A stretch of DNA of 64,000 nucleotides, taken from contig NZ_CP128362.1 in assembly GCF_034274695.1 (NCBI RefSeq), positions 4,280,501-4,344,500 on the forward strand. Reading direction: 5' to 3'. Origin of the DNA: Chitinophaga sp. LS1 (lineage in GTDB: Bacteria; Bacteroidota; Bacteroidia; Chitinophagales; Chitinophagaceae). The notes below the pieces were generated by a model. That model made no database searches and was not told the origin of the DNA. It worked only from the letters and a program-made list of their open reading frames with translations. Positions 1-9,101 of the stretch are shown here, piece after piece; positions within the stretch are counted from its first letter, which is position 1; each line of letters begins with the position of its first letter. A program made the translations under genes and the position numbers.

Positions 1-2127
1 CGATCTCTGTCGAATTAATTTTCTGTAATAGGTATTTCGTTTTAAAAACAGTTTATTCAGGTAATCAATTCTGATATCCCGGTAGTCGTAAATGACGGGA
101 GCTATTTCTGATCGTTGCACCCGGCCAATATATTGAATGAGTTTTCCTTCAAATGAGAATGGATAGACAAGGAAGAGGCACGTAGCATTGTCCAAATCGG
201 TACCTTCTCCAAAGAATTGTCCAGTGGTTATCAACACCTGGTAATTTCCGGATTTTAGTAGTTTCCATTTGGTATCACGGCTGGTTGCGCTATCCTCTCC
301 ATTTAATGTGATTGCTTCATATGATTGTTTCAGATATTGATATAATGAATCAATATGCTCTTTACGTTCAGTTAGCACCACGATACGTTTTCCGCTACTG
401 AGCTCTTTGGTTATATCGTTTAGGATCAGATTGTTTCTTGTTGAATCATGTACCAGGATTTTAGACAAGGTTTCAAATCGGTCGGTTTTCTGGTTAAACG
501 GTACATCCAGAGATGTGTCTCGTATAATTATTGTTGCCTGAGGAGAAATCGATACCTGATGGTTATCGATTTCTACAATAACTTCACCTAAATGGATAAA
601 GATAAGTTTGCCATCGCTGTATTTACGGAAAGGAGTCGCAGTAAGCCCATACTGGTAATAGCTTTTGAACTGTTGGATTGTAGTATGGTACGTTTCTGAA
701 GGAATATGATGACATTCATCAATCAATATAGTTCCGAATGAGCTGGTAAGATCCTTATTAGATTCATTGGCGATCGCTTTTGCAAGGCTTTGAATCGTTG
801 CCAATGTTATTAGCTTTCCTGGCTTATATTTTCCCTGTCCGATTTTCCCTATTTCGTGATCGGGAATGCCTAGAAAAGTAGTGATTCGTTCTGCCCATTG
901 TTCCATTAACTGCTTTCTATGAACTACAATTAGAGCAGATTGCTGTTTATTGGCAATTATTTTTAATCCTATCAAGGTTTTACCAGAACCGGGAGGTGCC
1001 ACTATTACCCCTATATGCTTATTTTCTGTTGCGGAAACACCAATTTGCTGATAATCCCGCAATGTTGCCTCAAAACGATAAAGCTGGTTAGGTTGTTGTT
1101 TACGTTGATCTTCTAATTTGTAGACGATATTTTTTTCCTTACAAAAATCAAGCAGTTTTCTGATAAAGCCACGGGGGATAAAAATAAGATCGCTTGTTTC
1201 TTCAATGTATTTGAAATAGCGTTTGCTTTTATATGTGCTTTTACCTGCCTTCTGCCGGATAAAGAATTCTGTGTTAGCAATATTCAGCTCTTCTCGTAAA
1301 TAGTTAATCAGAATTACAGGCAGGCCATTTCTTGCTATAGTGATTACGTTATTTAAATATATAGTTAAGCCTTGATTAGGCAGCGTATTTATTGATAATT
1401 CAGAAGGGGGCGACTTAGCATACAGATTATCCAGGGTAGCTATGCACGCTCTAGTTACGGTAGTAAGAAATTGCCATTGGTCTGGATAAGGTTCCATTGT
1501 TTTAGGAGCAACAAAACAGCTATTCCCATTATCCATGGCCGGTTTATGAAAGGGAAGTGCGATTAGGTTACCAAGTGGTTTTCCGGAAAGTGAATCCTGG
1601 TTAGGAAATAGTCTGTCAAAACTGGAATTTTTATCGAATGTTGATATGATACGAGCTTCTATTAGTAATGAAAGCATTATTTTCCGGCTCTTCATTGCCG
1701 GATAGGCCTGCTCGAAAAATACCCAGACATGCGCGCCATTTCCAGAACGAGAGCGTTCCAGGTAAGCTGTAATTTCTTTTTTCTGACAAAAGGCCACAAA
1801 CTTGCGACTATCATCTACCCAAGTTTCTTCGTCAAAATCTGCGACTATGAACCAGGATGTATCATCTGTTAATAAGGGATAGAGACCAATAAGGTGGCTT
1901 CCGTTTAAATGTTTATATATCTGTGCTTCTGTTAATGGTTGGTATGTTTTTTCCGGAAAATTACTAAGCGTACCGCCTTTCATTTTGTGCACTTTATACC
2001 GGTATGGATCAAAATTATAAGCCGGCATATAGCCGGTTTTACTACCGTTTTCCCAGTATAATGCGAAAACATCTTGCCTGCCTTTGAAGAGTGCAGTGAA
2101 AAGGCTTATATTATATTCAGGGATCAT
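1..2127 (-). CDS. Archaeo-eukaryotic primase / SF2 helicase fusion, C-terminus outside window
   Basis: Reading the minus strand from an ATG at 2127 gives 709 codons with no stop before the window edge, so the 3' end is missing. Residues ~60-210 look like an archaeo-eukaryotic primase domain: an acidic D-x-D (ADFDEE, ~96-101) followed by a SGNGAH segment (~128-133). A superfamily 2 helicase follows, with Walker A APPGSGKT (~387-394), a DECH box (LIDECHH), GLTATPFR, and a late YIGRVQR motif VI. This order matches primase-helicase proteins of the TOTE conflict-system type; the role in defence is family knowledge, not shown here. It lies outside the tRNA-Leu element and is followed divergently by nothing; fic is upstream on the same strand, 99 bp away. 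Confidence 0.8.
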   Translation of the reverse strand, partial: MIPEYNISLFTALFKGRQDVFALYWENGSKTGYMPAYNFDPYRYKVHKMKGGTLSNFPEKTYQPLTEAQIYKHLNGSHLIGLYPLLTDDTSWFIVADFDEETWVDDSRKFVAFCQKKEITAYLERSRSGNGAHVWVFFEQAYPAMKSRKIMLSLLIEARIISTFDKNSSFDRLFPNQDSLSGKPLGNLIALPFHKPAMDNGNSCFVAPKTMEPYPDQWQFLTTVTRACIATLDNLYAKSPPSELSINTLPNQGLTIYLNNVITIARNGLPVILINYLREELNIANTEFFIRQKAGKSTYKSKRYFKYIEETSDLIFIPRGFIRKLLDFCKEKNIVYKLEDQRKQQPNQLYRFEATLRDYQQIGVSATENKHIGVIVAPPGSGKTLIGLKIIANKQQSALIVVHRKQLMEQWAERITTFLGIPDHEIGKIGQGKYKPGKLITLATIQSLAKAIANESNKDLTSSFGTILIDECHHIPSETYHTTIQQFKSYYQYGLTATPFRKYSDGKLIFIHLGEVIVEIDNHQVSISPQATIIIRDTSLDVPFNQKTDRFETLSKILVHDSTRNNLILNDITKELSSGKRIVVLTERKEHIDSLYQYLKQSYEAITLNGEDSATSRDTKWKLLKSGNYQVLITTGQFFGEGTDLDNATCLFLVYPFSFEGKLIQYIGRVQRSEIAPVIYDYRDIRIDYLNKLFLKRNTYYRKLIRQRS

Positions 2128-2225
2128 AGTAGATCGATTAATGGGTTGGTTTAAAGGCGAAAAGGATACGATGTGAAAATTATAAGGTTGTCTTTTTCGC
2201 CTATTATTAGCTCATATGAAATGGG

Positions 2226-3290
2226 TTAGATAGTGTACCAGGTACCTTTTCCAATTCCATTTTTCTGAAGACGCTTTGTCTCTACCAACATCTCTAAATG
2301 TTTTTTAGTGGTATTGCGATTTGCATTGGTTATAGTAACAATATCACTGATAGTTGCTTTCCCTCTGGATTGCACCAATTGTAATATCTGAAGGGATAAT
2401 TCAGGAAGTTGCATAAGGAGCAGATTTTCCTTTTCAACCTTTGCTTCCAGCCGTCTCTTTTGTCGTTGTAAAGCACGAAGAAAAAATAGCAGCCATGGTT
2501 GCCAATCAGGACTTTCACTTTTTAGTGTTCCCTGTGTTTGCCGTAATGCAAGATAATACCCTTCCTTGCTTTGTTCGATCACGGCCTCAAGAGAACTATA
2601 AGGAACATAATGATATCCTTCCTTAAGCAGGAGATATGTTGTCAATATTCGGGAAAGCCTTCCGTTTCCATCCTGGAAAGGATGTATTGCAAGAAACTCG
2701 ACAATAGCCATTGCAGTGACTAATAGCGGGTGCAGGCTTTTTGTCGCATAGGCATCTGTTGCCCATTCAATTAAATCCTGCATACGAATCGGTGTCTCAA
2801 AAGGGCTTGATGTTTCAAATACAACCCCGATAGATTTACCAGTGCTATCAAAGGCTTCTACATGATTAGGTGATTTCTTATAACTTCCCCGATGCCAATT
2901 ATCTTTTTCACTATGTTTTAATAATAGTGAATGCATTTGCTGAATATAGTTTTCAGAGAGCGGGATTTCAGTATAACTCTGAAAGAGCAAATTCATAACA
3001 GTTGAGTAACCTGCTACTTCTTGTTCATCTCTTGTTGTAAACTTTTGTATTTCAAGATTGGATAGGAGGGCTTCTACTTGTTTATCAGTAAGTTTACTTC
3101 CCTCAATACGAGTTGATGATCCGATACTTTCAATTGTAGCAACTTTTTTTAAGGAAGAAAGTTGTTCAGGGGCAAGTTGCCCCAAAGCACGCCATGCTCC
3201 TTTGAACTCATCTATTTCAGCTATTAGTGATAGTATTTCTGGCGTTATGTTTAAGGAAGCGGAATTTATCATACCCATAAATTTACCCAT
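2226..3290 (-). CDS. fic: Fic family protein (AMP-transferase-type) with C-terminal winged helix
   Basis: The 354-residue protein has the Fic core motif HPFQDGNGRLSR (~203-214), which binds ATP and catalyses transfer of AMP to a target hydroxyl. An N-terminal inhibitory-helix motif, SSTRIEGS (~58-65), fits a class II self-inhibited Fic. The last ~60 residues look like a winged helix (ISDIVTITNANRNTTKKHLEML), as in Fic proteins that also bind DNA. The start is uncertain: ATG codons at 3290, 3278 and 3272 are all in frame, and TACCCATAAA repeats overlap this region, so 3272 is a plausible true start with the repeats upstream as an operator. It lies just outside the left end of the integrated element. 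Confidence 0.85.
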   Translation of the reverse strand: MGKFMGMINSASLNITPEILSLIAEIDEFKGAWRALGQLAPEQLSSLKKVATIESIGSSTRIEGSKLTDKQVEALLSNLEIQKFTTRDEQEVAGYSTVMNLLFQSYTEIPLSENYIQQMHSLLLKHSEKDNWHRGSYKKSPNHVEAFDSTGKSIGVVFETSSPFETPIRMQDLIEWATDAYATKSLHPLLVTAMAIVEFLAIHPFQDGNGRLSRILTTYLLLKEGYHYVPYSSLEAVIEQSKEGYYLALRQTQGTLKSESPDWQPWLLFFLRALQRQKRRLEAKVEKENLLLMQLPELSLQILQLVQSRGKATISDIVTITNANRNTTKKHLEMLVETKRLQKNGIGKGTWYTI

Positions 3291-3340
3291 AAATACCCAT
3301 ATAATTGTTGGATACCCATAAAATTATCTATAAATACCCG
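3272..3340. repeat. Direct repeats TACCCATAAA over the fic start
   Basis: Copies of TACCCATAAA begin at 3272, 3284 and 3313, with shorter copies at 3294 (TACCCATAT) and 3335 (TACCCG). They cover the start region of fic and the sequence just upstream. Such clustered repeats at a promoter usually bind a regulator; because the Fic protein itself ends in a winged helix, self-regulation is an inference. Confidence 0.6.
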
Positions 3341-3462
3341 AAAATAGGATGGGAATTTGATTTAGATATTGAGGCTGAGGTGATTTCTGGAATGGAAAAA
3401 GGGGAACTTCGAACCTATATATTTTTAAAAAACAAGGAATTAAATAGGGTAGTAAATTATTA

Positions 3463-3503
3463 TAAAATAGGAAACCCACTCTTAGAGCGGGTTTCCTATT
3501 TTA
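3463..3503 (-). terminator. Original tRNA-Leu terminator, displaced by integration
   Basis: A perfect 15-bp stem (3463-3477 with 3489-3503) encloses an 11-nt loop and is flanked by T/A tracts, as expected for an intrinsic terminator. On the minus strand it directly follows the 15-bp copy of the tRNA-Leu 3' end at 3505-3519. Before integration it would have sat just after the tRNA-Leu gene, so it is best read as that gene's terminator, now ~41 kb away. Confidence 0.75.
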
Positions 3504-3504
3504 G

Positions 3505-3519
3505 GTGCCCAGAACTGGA
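3505..3519. repeat. Left attachment site (15-bp copy of tRNA-Leu 3' end)
   Basis: GTGCCCAGAACTGGA here is identical to 44417-44431, which is the 3' end of the tRNA-Leu gene beside the integrase. The two copies are direct repeats and diverge outside these 15 bases. They mark the ends of a site-specifically integrated element. Confidence 0.85.
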
Positions 3520-3559
3520 ACGATCTGGGCTCTGAATATCAATTATTTACGAAGATTGC

Positions 3560-3640
3560 TTGTCAAATTCTTGTCAAAGATTTAGAACCAAGAGGAAGAT
3601 TATCAGTTTTGGAGGCTTCCCAATTCATTCTACTTGTCAA
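3560..3640. promoter_or_regulatory. Probable integrase arm-type sites, left end
   Basis: TTGTCAAA occurs at 3560-3567 and 3571-3578 (11-bp spacing) and TTGTCAA at 3634-3640. The matching TGTCAA pair at the other end has the same 11-bp spacing. Assignment as integrase-binding sites is inferred from the symmetry between the two ends. Confidence 0.5.
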
Positions 3641-3666
3641 TAGCAAATATACGGGATATGGCTAAT

Positions 3667-4314
3667 CTATTGCCCTTCGAGCTTTTGTTTCCAGTAATTT
3701 ATTTTGTTAAGTCTATCATTTGATAAAACGGTAAGAAAATCAAAGTCTCGATCTTTATAATCAACAAAAAAATCTGTATCAGAATCAAAAGCCACATGAT
3801 AGACCTCTTTTATGACACCTTCAGCCATATCGATTAAGGGTTTGAGATCGTCTATAAGAATATTACTATAATCTACTTCCTCCTTTTTATTAGGTTTATC
3901 AGTATGACTGTAAAATCGATCTCTTAAACCCCATACAACATTTATAGTTTCTTTTTTTTCTTCTAGGAAATCAGCCCATTGTTTCAAAACCACACTGCTA
4001 AGTCCGACTTGCTTATACTCTGGTTTATTTTCAAAATACTTTATTAGGTTTTGAATATTATAATGATGAGCATCTCTAGGTATGAATAATTTTGCGACCT
4101 CTATTACCAAATTGCGCCAATAAATATGGGCAGTATTTTTGAAAAATTTTGAGCTATTAAGGTAATCTGCTTCATCCTGGTTCTTTGCACCATAAAGTCT
4201 AATACAATATAAATAACAAAGTTTACATTCATATGTAATTTTCCAAAATTCACGAATCCAGTCATGTAACTCCTTATACTTATCTTCATTATAAAATTTC
4301 TTATTACTCTCCAT
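3667..4314 (-). CDS. AbiU2-like HEPN protein (putative abortive-infection RNase)
   Basis: This 215-residue, mostly helical protein carries LRDRFYSHTD (~128-137), which matches the R-x4-6-H catalytic motif of HEPN RNases in the arrangement typical of AbiU2-type proteins. The upstream helices (for example the segment with AHIYWRNLVIEVAKLF) also fit. HEPN proteins usually cleave RNA in toxin or abortive-infection systems; that role is family knowledge. It is the first gene inside the left end of the element and stands alone, 572 bp from the divergent HEPN-like/ATPase pair. No antitoxin-like partner is directly adjacent. Confidence 0.6.
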   Translation of the reverse strand: MESNKKFYNEDKYKELHDWIREFWKITYECKLCYLYCIRLYGAKNQDEADYLNSSKFFKNTAHIYWRNLVIEVAKLFIPRDAHHYNIQNLIKYFENKPEYKQVGLSSVVLKQWADFLEEKKETINVVWGLRDRFYSHTDKPNKKEEVDYSNILIDDLKPLIDMAEGVIKEVYHVAFDSDTDFFVDYKDRDFDFLTVLSNDRLNKINYWKQKLEGQ

Positions 4315-4886
4315 TACTTTTAGAGGTTTTTAGGGAAGCTATAGTTATGTGATTTATAATCAATATTTTTTAGTTAAAAATTAAATTGCTACTATTAATG
4401 TAACAAGTATAAACCCCTAAAACTGGGAATATTTCAAGAAGTGAAAGTTGAAAAATTGAGGAAACTAGTTTTTAACCTTCACTCTATCACCAAAGATAGT
4501 CATTTCATCCGTTTCGACTAGCCCAGCATCAACATAATACACACCACTCAAAATACAAACTAGTTGGTATTTCTAATTTTACTAGTTAATCCTATCTTAG
4601 CATTTTGCAAACTCTACCACTATTTGTTCATTTATTACTAAGGCTAAGGAAATTAGATGTCTTTCAATAGTCTATCGGACAGTATTTAGTTGTTCAATTT
4701 TTATACCTATTCGGGTTATAGTTTTGGCTAATAGTTCACATAAGGCCTTAATTGGTATAAAAATTATTGTGTAAGATTGAGGATTTATATATTGGAATTA
4801 TTTGTCTAAATCTCCTAATACCAATGCTTATATAATATTGCTAGAGAGGCAAAATATAATTTACTATAAATAATGTTTCGAGAGTC
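4315..4886. other. AT-rich intergenic region with decayed gene fragment and palindrome
   Basis: No intact gene is visible. On the minus strand, ~28 codons ending at a TAG at 4465-4467 read as a coherent peptide (YYVDAGLVETDEM...VKVKN), reminiscent of the C-terminus of an RND efflux adaptor. It has no start and runs straight into the palindrome at 4551-4574, so it looks like a deletion remnant. The rest is AT-rich and probably holds the divergent promoters of the two flanking HEPN-type genes. Confidence 0.45.
4551..4574. promoter_or_regulatory. Palindromic operator-like motif, copy 1
   Basis: A 22-bp near-perfect palindrome centred on AACTAGTT, with ATAC and GTAT arms (20 of 22 positions symmetric). 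The 24-base stretch is repeated exactly at 38087-38110 in the same element. Symmetry and size fit the operator of a TetR-type dimer; no TetR gene is present in the window. Confidence 0.5.
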
Positions 4887-5591
4887 ATGAAAGTAACTGA
4901 CTATTATTACGAAATGGGTAAAAACGCCCTAAACATTTTAGATAAATCATTAGAAGATGGAGATCTAGATTTACTTTCTTCTAATCATTCGTTCTTGTAT
5001 GATTTTGCAAACTGGTTAGATGTATTAAAAGAAAGACCCGAAGAAAGCATTCTTCATAATGCTATTAAAGAATATCAAATAGGCATCTTATCTAATAATT
5101 TGGGGCTTTATCAGCAGGCTTTTATGGGACTTCGGTTTTTTTTGGAGAGAACTTTGGTGGCCATATTGTTCTCCGCTAATGAGATTGAGTTGAATTTGTG
5201 GAAGATTGGAGAAAGAGATACATATTGGAATGAGCTAATGGATAAAGAGAAAGGAGTTTTCTCACATAAATTTTGCAGGGCATTTTTCCCTGAATTGAAG
5301 GGAGAAATAAATCATTTTAGTGCAATAACATCTAAAGTTTATCGGGAATGCTCTGAATATGTACATGGTAACCAGACTATCATTGAAAAAATTCCTAATA
5401 CCCTTGAGTACTCTGAAGTACTTTTTAAAGAATGGAACACTAAAGCCGATATTATAAGAAGAGTAGTACTTTTTTCATTATGTCTAAGATATTTAAAGCA
5501 CCTTAAATCTGAGAATGTCAGAAAAATTGAAAGTTCAATTTCCGATGAATTTAATTCTATAAGTCAAATAATTGAAATAATTAATAGATAA
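4887..5591 (+). CDS. HEPN-like protein paired with an ATPase
   Basis: This 234-residue helical protein contains YRECSEYVHGN (~151-161), resembling the HEPN signature in which Arg and His are separated by several residues. I could not assign it to a named family. It ends 3 bases before the start of the ATPase at 5595, so the two are almost certainly co-expressed. An ATPase beside a HEPN protein is a common layout in defence and toxin systems, where the ATPase senses a trigger and the HEPN protein acts on RNA; this is inference here. Confidence 0.55.
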   Translation: MKVTDYYYEMGKNALNILDKSLEDGDLDLLSSNHSFLYDFANWLDVLKERPEESILHNAIKEYQIGILSNNLGLYQQAFMGLRFFLERTLVAILFSANEIELNLWKIGERDTYWNELMDKEKGVFSHKFCRAFFPELKGEINHFSAITSKVYRECSEYVHGNQTIIEKIPNTLEYSEVLFKEWNTKADIIRRVVLFSLCLRYLKHLKSENVRKIESSISDEFNSISQIIEIINR

Positions 5592-5594
5592 ACA

Positions 5595-7205
5595 ATGTCA
5601 GAATTACTGTTCAGAACAGAGGATATTCCCAATGAAGATATCCTTGGATTATTTGTAGAAACAAGTCAGGATAGAGATATAATTGATAAATTAAAATCTA
5701 TTTCTCCAATTATATTAGTTGGTAGTCGAGGTGTTGGGAAATCATTTTTAATGAAGGTGACTGAAGAAGAACTTAATAGAAGTTTTAAAAAAGAGAGGGT
5801 ATTACCCGTATATCTTACATTTAATAAAAGTTCCTTAATTCATTCTAATGATCGTAAGCAATTTACTCATTGGATGCTCTCCTTGGTTTGCACTAAAATT
5901 ATAAGGCAATTAAGACGAAAGGGATTACTAGCAAGTATACCACAATCTATTAACGTATTAAGTGGCGGTACTTATTCTGATGATTCGCTTAAAATAGAAG
6001 GCGTTGCGAAGAACTATGAAGATTCTTGGAAAAATCCAAGGGCCAACATTGATACAGGTATAATACCGACCATTGATGATTTCAAAGATGCGATTCAAGA
6101 GATTTGTGAAGACTTAGAAATTAAAAGAATAAATCTTTTAATTGATGAGGCTGCACATATATTTAGACCTGAACAGCAAAGGCAGTTTTTTACTTTATTC
6201 AGAGATCTCCGATCACCATTTATATCTTGTAACGCAGCCGTTTATCCTGGTGTTACGTCATATGGTGAAATTTTTCAATATTCTCAGGATGCAACGTTTA
6301 TTAACATCAATAGAGATGTTTTTTCATCTACTTACATTGAAAGAATGAGAGAAATCGTTGAAAAACAAGCTAATTCAGATAGTAAATTATTGAATGAAAT
6401 TTCAAAAAATAAAAATAATTTCGAAGTACTTGCCTATGCTGCTTCTGGCAACCCTCGTTTCCTTTTGAAAACTATATCTAGAGCGTTTAATCTAAGTTCG
6501 TCTCAATTGAATGAAACAGTTAGGGAGTTTTACAAGGTAGAGTTATTGGCCGAGCATACTAATTTAAGTGAAAAGTACCCAGGACAAAAGGGACTTATAG
6601 ATTGGGGACGGGCTTTTATTGAAAATACTGTTTTGGTTGAACTACAAAAGAAAAATAATAACTATTTAAGTAGTGATAGACAAACGTCTTGTTTTATTTG
6701 GGTTCATAAAGATATTCCTCAAACGGTTAAGGAAGCATTAAGATTATTGGAGTATACGGGGATTATTCAAGAGCACGGAAAAGGAATTAAATCTTCTATG
6801 TCAGAAGTTGGAACAAGATATTTAATAAATATAGGCTGCTTGTTTGCACAAGAGGCAACACCTTCTAGTACTGCTTTATTAATTGCCCGTAATATAACGT
6901 CTAAGAAGATGACTGAATTTGGAATGAATAATACTAGTTTTAGACCTTTGATTGATGAGATACCAAACTTTATAGAAAATGATACAACAGAAATTCTTGA
7001 GAAGGAACTTAATAAATCTATCGATGTATTAGATTTGACAAATTGGATTAAAGAAACACTTAGGGGCATTAAGATAATAACTATAGAAGATATTCTAAAT
7101 ACTACAGAGGAAAACTTGAAAACAGCATATTATGTTGGGGAAAAAAGGGCTAGGTTAGTAAAAAGTGCAGCTATTGCATCTGTATATGAATACTTAAATG
7201 GATAA
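5595..7205 (+). CDS. ORC/CDC6-type AAA ATPase with C-terminal helix-hairpin-helix
   Basis: The 536-residue protein has Walker A GSRGVGKS (~43-50) and a Walker B-like LLIDEAAHIF (~182-191), then FRDLRSPF and a stretch of helical, winged-helix-like sequence. The last 45 residues (ITIEDILNTTEENL...VGEKRARLV) resemble a helix-hairpin-helix DNA-binding tail. This architecture fits the ORC/CDC6-like ATPases that recur in defence islands. It is translationally linked to the preceding HEPN-like gene, making a two-gene cassette. A regulator or NTP-driven sensor role is inferred. Confidence 0.6.
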   Translation: MSELLFRTEDIPNEDILGLFVETSQDRDIIDKLKSISPIILVGSRGVGKSFLMKVTEEELNRSFKKERVLPVYLTFNKSSLIHSNDRKQFTHWMLSLVCTKIIRQLRRKGLLASIPQSINVLSGGTYSDDSLKIEGVAKNYEDSWKNPRANIDTGIIPTIDDFKDAIQEICEDLEIKRINLLIDEAAHIFRPEQQRQFFTLFRDLRSPFISCNAAVYPGVTSYGEIFQYSQDATFININRDVFSSTYIERMREIVEKQANSDSKLLNEISKNKNNFEVLAYAASGNPRFLLKTISRAFNLSSSQLNETVREFYKVELLAEHTNLSEKYPGQKGLIDWGRAFIENTVLVELQKKNNNYLSSDRQTSCFIWVHKDIPQTVKEALRLLEYTGIIQEHGKGIKSSMSEVGTRYLINIGCLFAQEATPSSTALLIARNITSKKMTEFGMNNTSFRPLIDEIPNFIENDTTEILEKELNKSIDVLDLTNWIKETLRGIKIITIEDILNTTEENLKTAYYVGEKRARLVKSAAIASVYEYLNG

Positions 7206-7318
7206 ATCAAGTTAGATTACTCCAAAATATAGTTAAGAATTGATTAAGGATCATGCCTCATTTTAATGGGTATGATCCACTTTTTTGGGATTCTCTCAAT
7301 ACCAGTTTATATCGCCTA

Positions 7319-8362
7319 TTAAAGTTCTAAACTTTTCCCGTTATTTATTTCTGAAATGGTTATATCCATAAACTCATCGCCTGCAATTGGAATATCAACT
7401 TCAAGGGTTATATCGATATTCTTTTCTCTACTAACTGATTCTTTCATTGTTCCCGAATAATTCCATTCCTGGTTATCTTCATCATACCAACCATTATTAT
7501 AATCAGGAAATTCAATCTCAACCTCTATTATTAGTTTTGCAAATCCGGTAAGAATAACAGAATGGTCATTTATAGATGTTATTTGAAAATCCTCGTAAAG
7601 CAAAACGTCAGAGTCGTAAATTTCAATTTCAATTATCTCAGTAGGAGTGAATTTTCTATATGTGTATTTGTCTTCCAGTTCATTTTGGACCCATTCTTCA
7701 ATTTCCTTGATAAATAATTCTCTTTTCTTTTCGAATAATTTTGTAGCTAAATCTAGTCTCTTCTGTCTCTTCGCTTCTATTTCTAATTTTCGTAGTTTTT
7801 CGTCTAAGTATTCGCCTAGTGAAGACGTGATTTTTAAATATATACTCCGATAATTAATTATGTCTTTATCAGCAGAAATAACAATACATTTTTGAGAATT
7901 TTCTATACACCATTGTTCTAATGATGCCATAGTAAATGCATCGGGAAATTCGTGTTTTTTTTCTCCGCTACTAAATGGATAAGTATTGGAAAAATATTTC
8001 TCAAATACATTGCCAATATTTAAAACAGGATAATTAATTATGAGAGTTCCAACGGATTGCATCTTGCTTTCAAAAAGGCTCAACAGCTCATGAATTACCT
8101 CATCTTCTTTAAACTTTTCAAATCGATTAACTAAAGCTGGAATATTCCTTATAATTTTGGCCTTTTCACGATATGCTTTATATCCCGTTAATGCTTCAGC
8201 CGTCCTCTTTATAATTCTTGCTTGTATCTCCTTATACGTAATCATAGGCATTACTATTTGAATATGTTTTTCCGTTGAAAGCCTATATAATTCTTGAATA
8301 TGTTTACCCTCCAAAAAATTTTCGCTTTCAAATATCGATGTGTCTATAAACACGTATTCCAT
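7319..8362 (-). CDS. PIN-domain nuclease, DUF4935-like
   Basis: The N-terminus FIDTSIFES (~5-13) supplies the first PIN aspartate, followed by conserved acidic positions in FPDAFTMASLE (~139-149) and ISADKDI (~162-168). This is the usual order of PIN metal-binding residues in single-strand RNases. Residues ~190-347 form a charged helical stretch and a beta-rich C-terminal part, as in DUF4935 proteins. It is the last gene of a leftward operon starting with the helicase at 18917, 18 bp after the DUF5131 gene, so it probably acts with the TcmP/DUF5131 proteins. Confidence 0.65.
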   Translation of the reverse strand: MEYVFIDTSIFESENFLEGKHIQELYRLSTEKHIQIVMPMITYKEIQARIIKRTAEALTGYKAYREKAKIIRNIPALVNRFEKFKEDEVIHELLSLFESKMQSVGTLIINYPVLNIGNVFEKYFSNTYPFSSGEKKHEFPDAFTMASLEQWCIENSQKCIVISADKDIINYRSIYLKITSSLGEYLDEKLRKLEIEAKRQKRLDLATKLFEKKRELFIKEIEEWVQNELEDKYTYRKFTPTEIIEIEIYDSDVLLYEDFQITSINDHSVILTGFAKLIIEVEIEFPDYNNGWYDEDNQEWNYSGTMKESVSREKNIDITLEVDIPIAGDEFMDITISEINNGKSLEL

Positions 8363-8380
8363 ATTGCTAACCTTTGTTTA

Positions 8381-9100
8381 CTATTTATTTTTTTGAAAAG
8401 GAGGCATTTCATCATAAGTATGACCATTCAGCAGTCTGCCAGCTTTCTTTTTTCTAGTTCCTCCCCATTGTTTAAAGAAAAAGGCCACGTTGGCAGATTT
8501 ACATTGATCCATTATATCAAGTACCCATTCAGGTTTCATTTCTCTTACTTTTCGACCACTTTCCCCTCCAACAATAACCCAATCAATCCCTGATAAATTT
8601 AATTCTGTTAGCGGGCCGATTAAAGGTTCACATGACAAAAACTTCACTCTTGCATTTGTAGTTCTCAAGAACTCTACTCTTTTCAAAACTTTCTCATTTT
8701 CTACTGATACTCCCATCCAAATATTGTGAGTCCATTTTAACTCATTATGGATCTGTGATAGGCGTTCTGCCCTTTTAGTCAAAATTTGGAATGTATGTTG
8801 TGGATTTTCATTCATCACCTTGAACACCTTTTTTATAAAATCCAGAGGAACTTTTTCATGAAACAAATCACTCATGGAGTTAACAAAAACAACTTTCTGT
8901 TTCTTCCAGGTATAAGGAATGGACAATGCGTTTTCATGTAATCTTACTTTGAAAGCATCTTTATATTTTTCGATTCCCATTGCTTGCAATCTTTTGGCCA
9001 TAACCTCTGCATAACAATATTTACAACCTGCAGATATTTTGGTGCATCCGGTAACTGGATTCCAGGTCATTTCAGTCCATTCTATTGATGATTGTGCCAT
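8381..9100 (-). CDS. DUF5131 (phage Gp37/Gp68) three-Cys protein
   Basis: The N-terminus has the characteristic SIEWTEMTWNPVTGC segment and the three-cysteine pattern C-x6-C-x2-C (CTKISAGCKYCYAE, ~19-32). The downstream FVNSMSDLFHE and ILTKRAERL segments are also typical of the Gp37/Gp68 family (DUF5131), thought to be radical-SAM-like. At 239 residues it is near full family length. It starts one base after the tcmP stop codon, matching the known pairing of three-Cys proteins with TcmP. The substrate is unknown. Because the partner tcmP is broken, the system may now be non-functional. Confidence 0.8.
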   Translation of the reverse strand: MAQSSIEWTEMTWNPVTGCTKISAGCKYCYAEVMAKRLQAMGIEKYKDAFKVRLHENALSIPYTWKKQKVVFVNSMSDLFHEKVPLDFIKKVFKVMNENPQHTFQILTKRAERLSQIHNELKWTHNIWMGVSVENEKVLKRVEFLRTTNARVKFLSCEPLIGPLTELNLSGIDWVIVGGESGRKVREMKPEWVLDIMDQCKSANVAFFFKQWGGTRKKKAGRLLNGHTYDEMPPFQKNK

Positions 9101-9101
9101 T

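Noticed and set aside
3305..3535. Plus-strand 76-codon frame across the left attachment site
   Set aside because: It spans the displaced tRNA terminator and the 15-bp attachment repeat, so it is a product of non-coding sequence.
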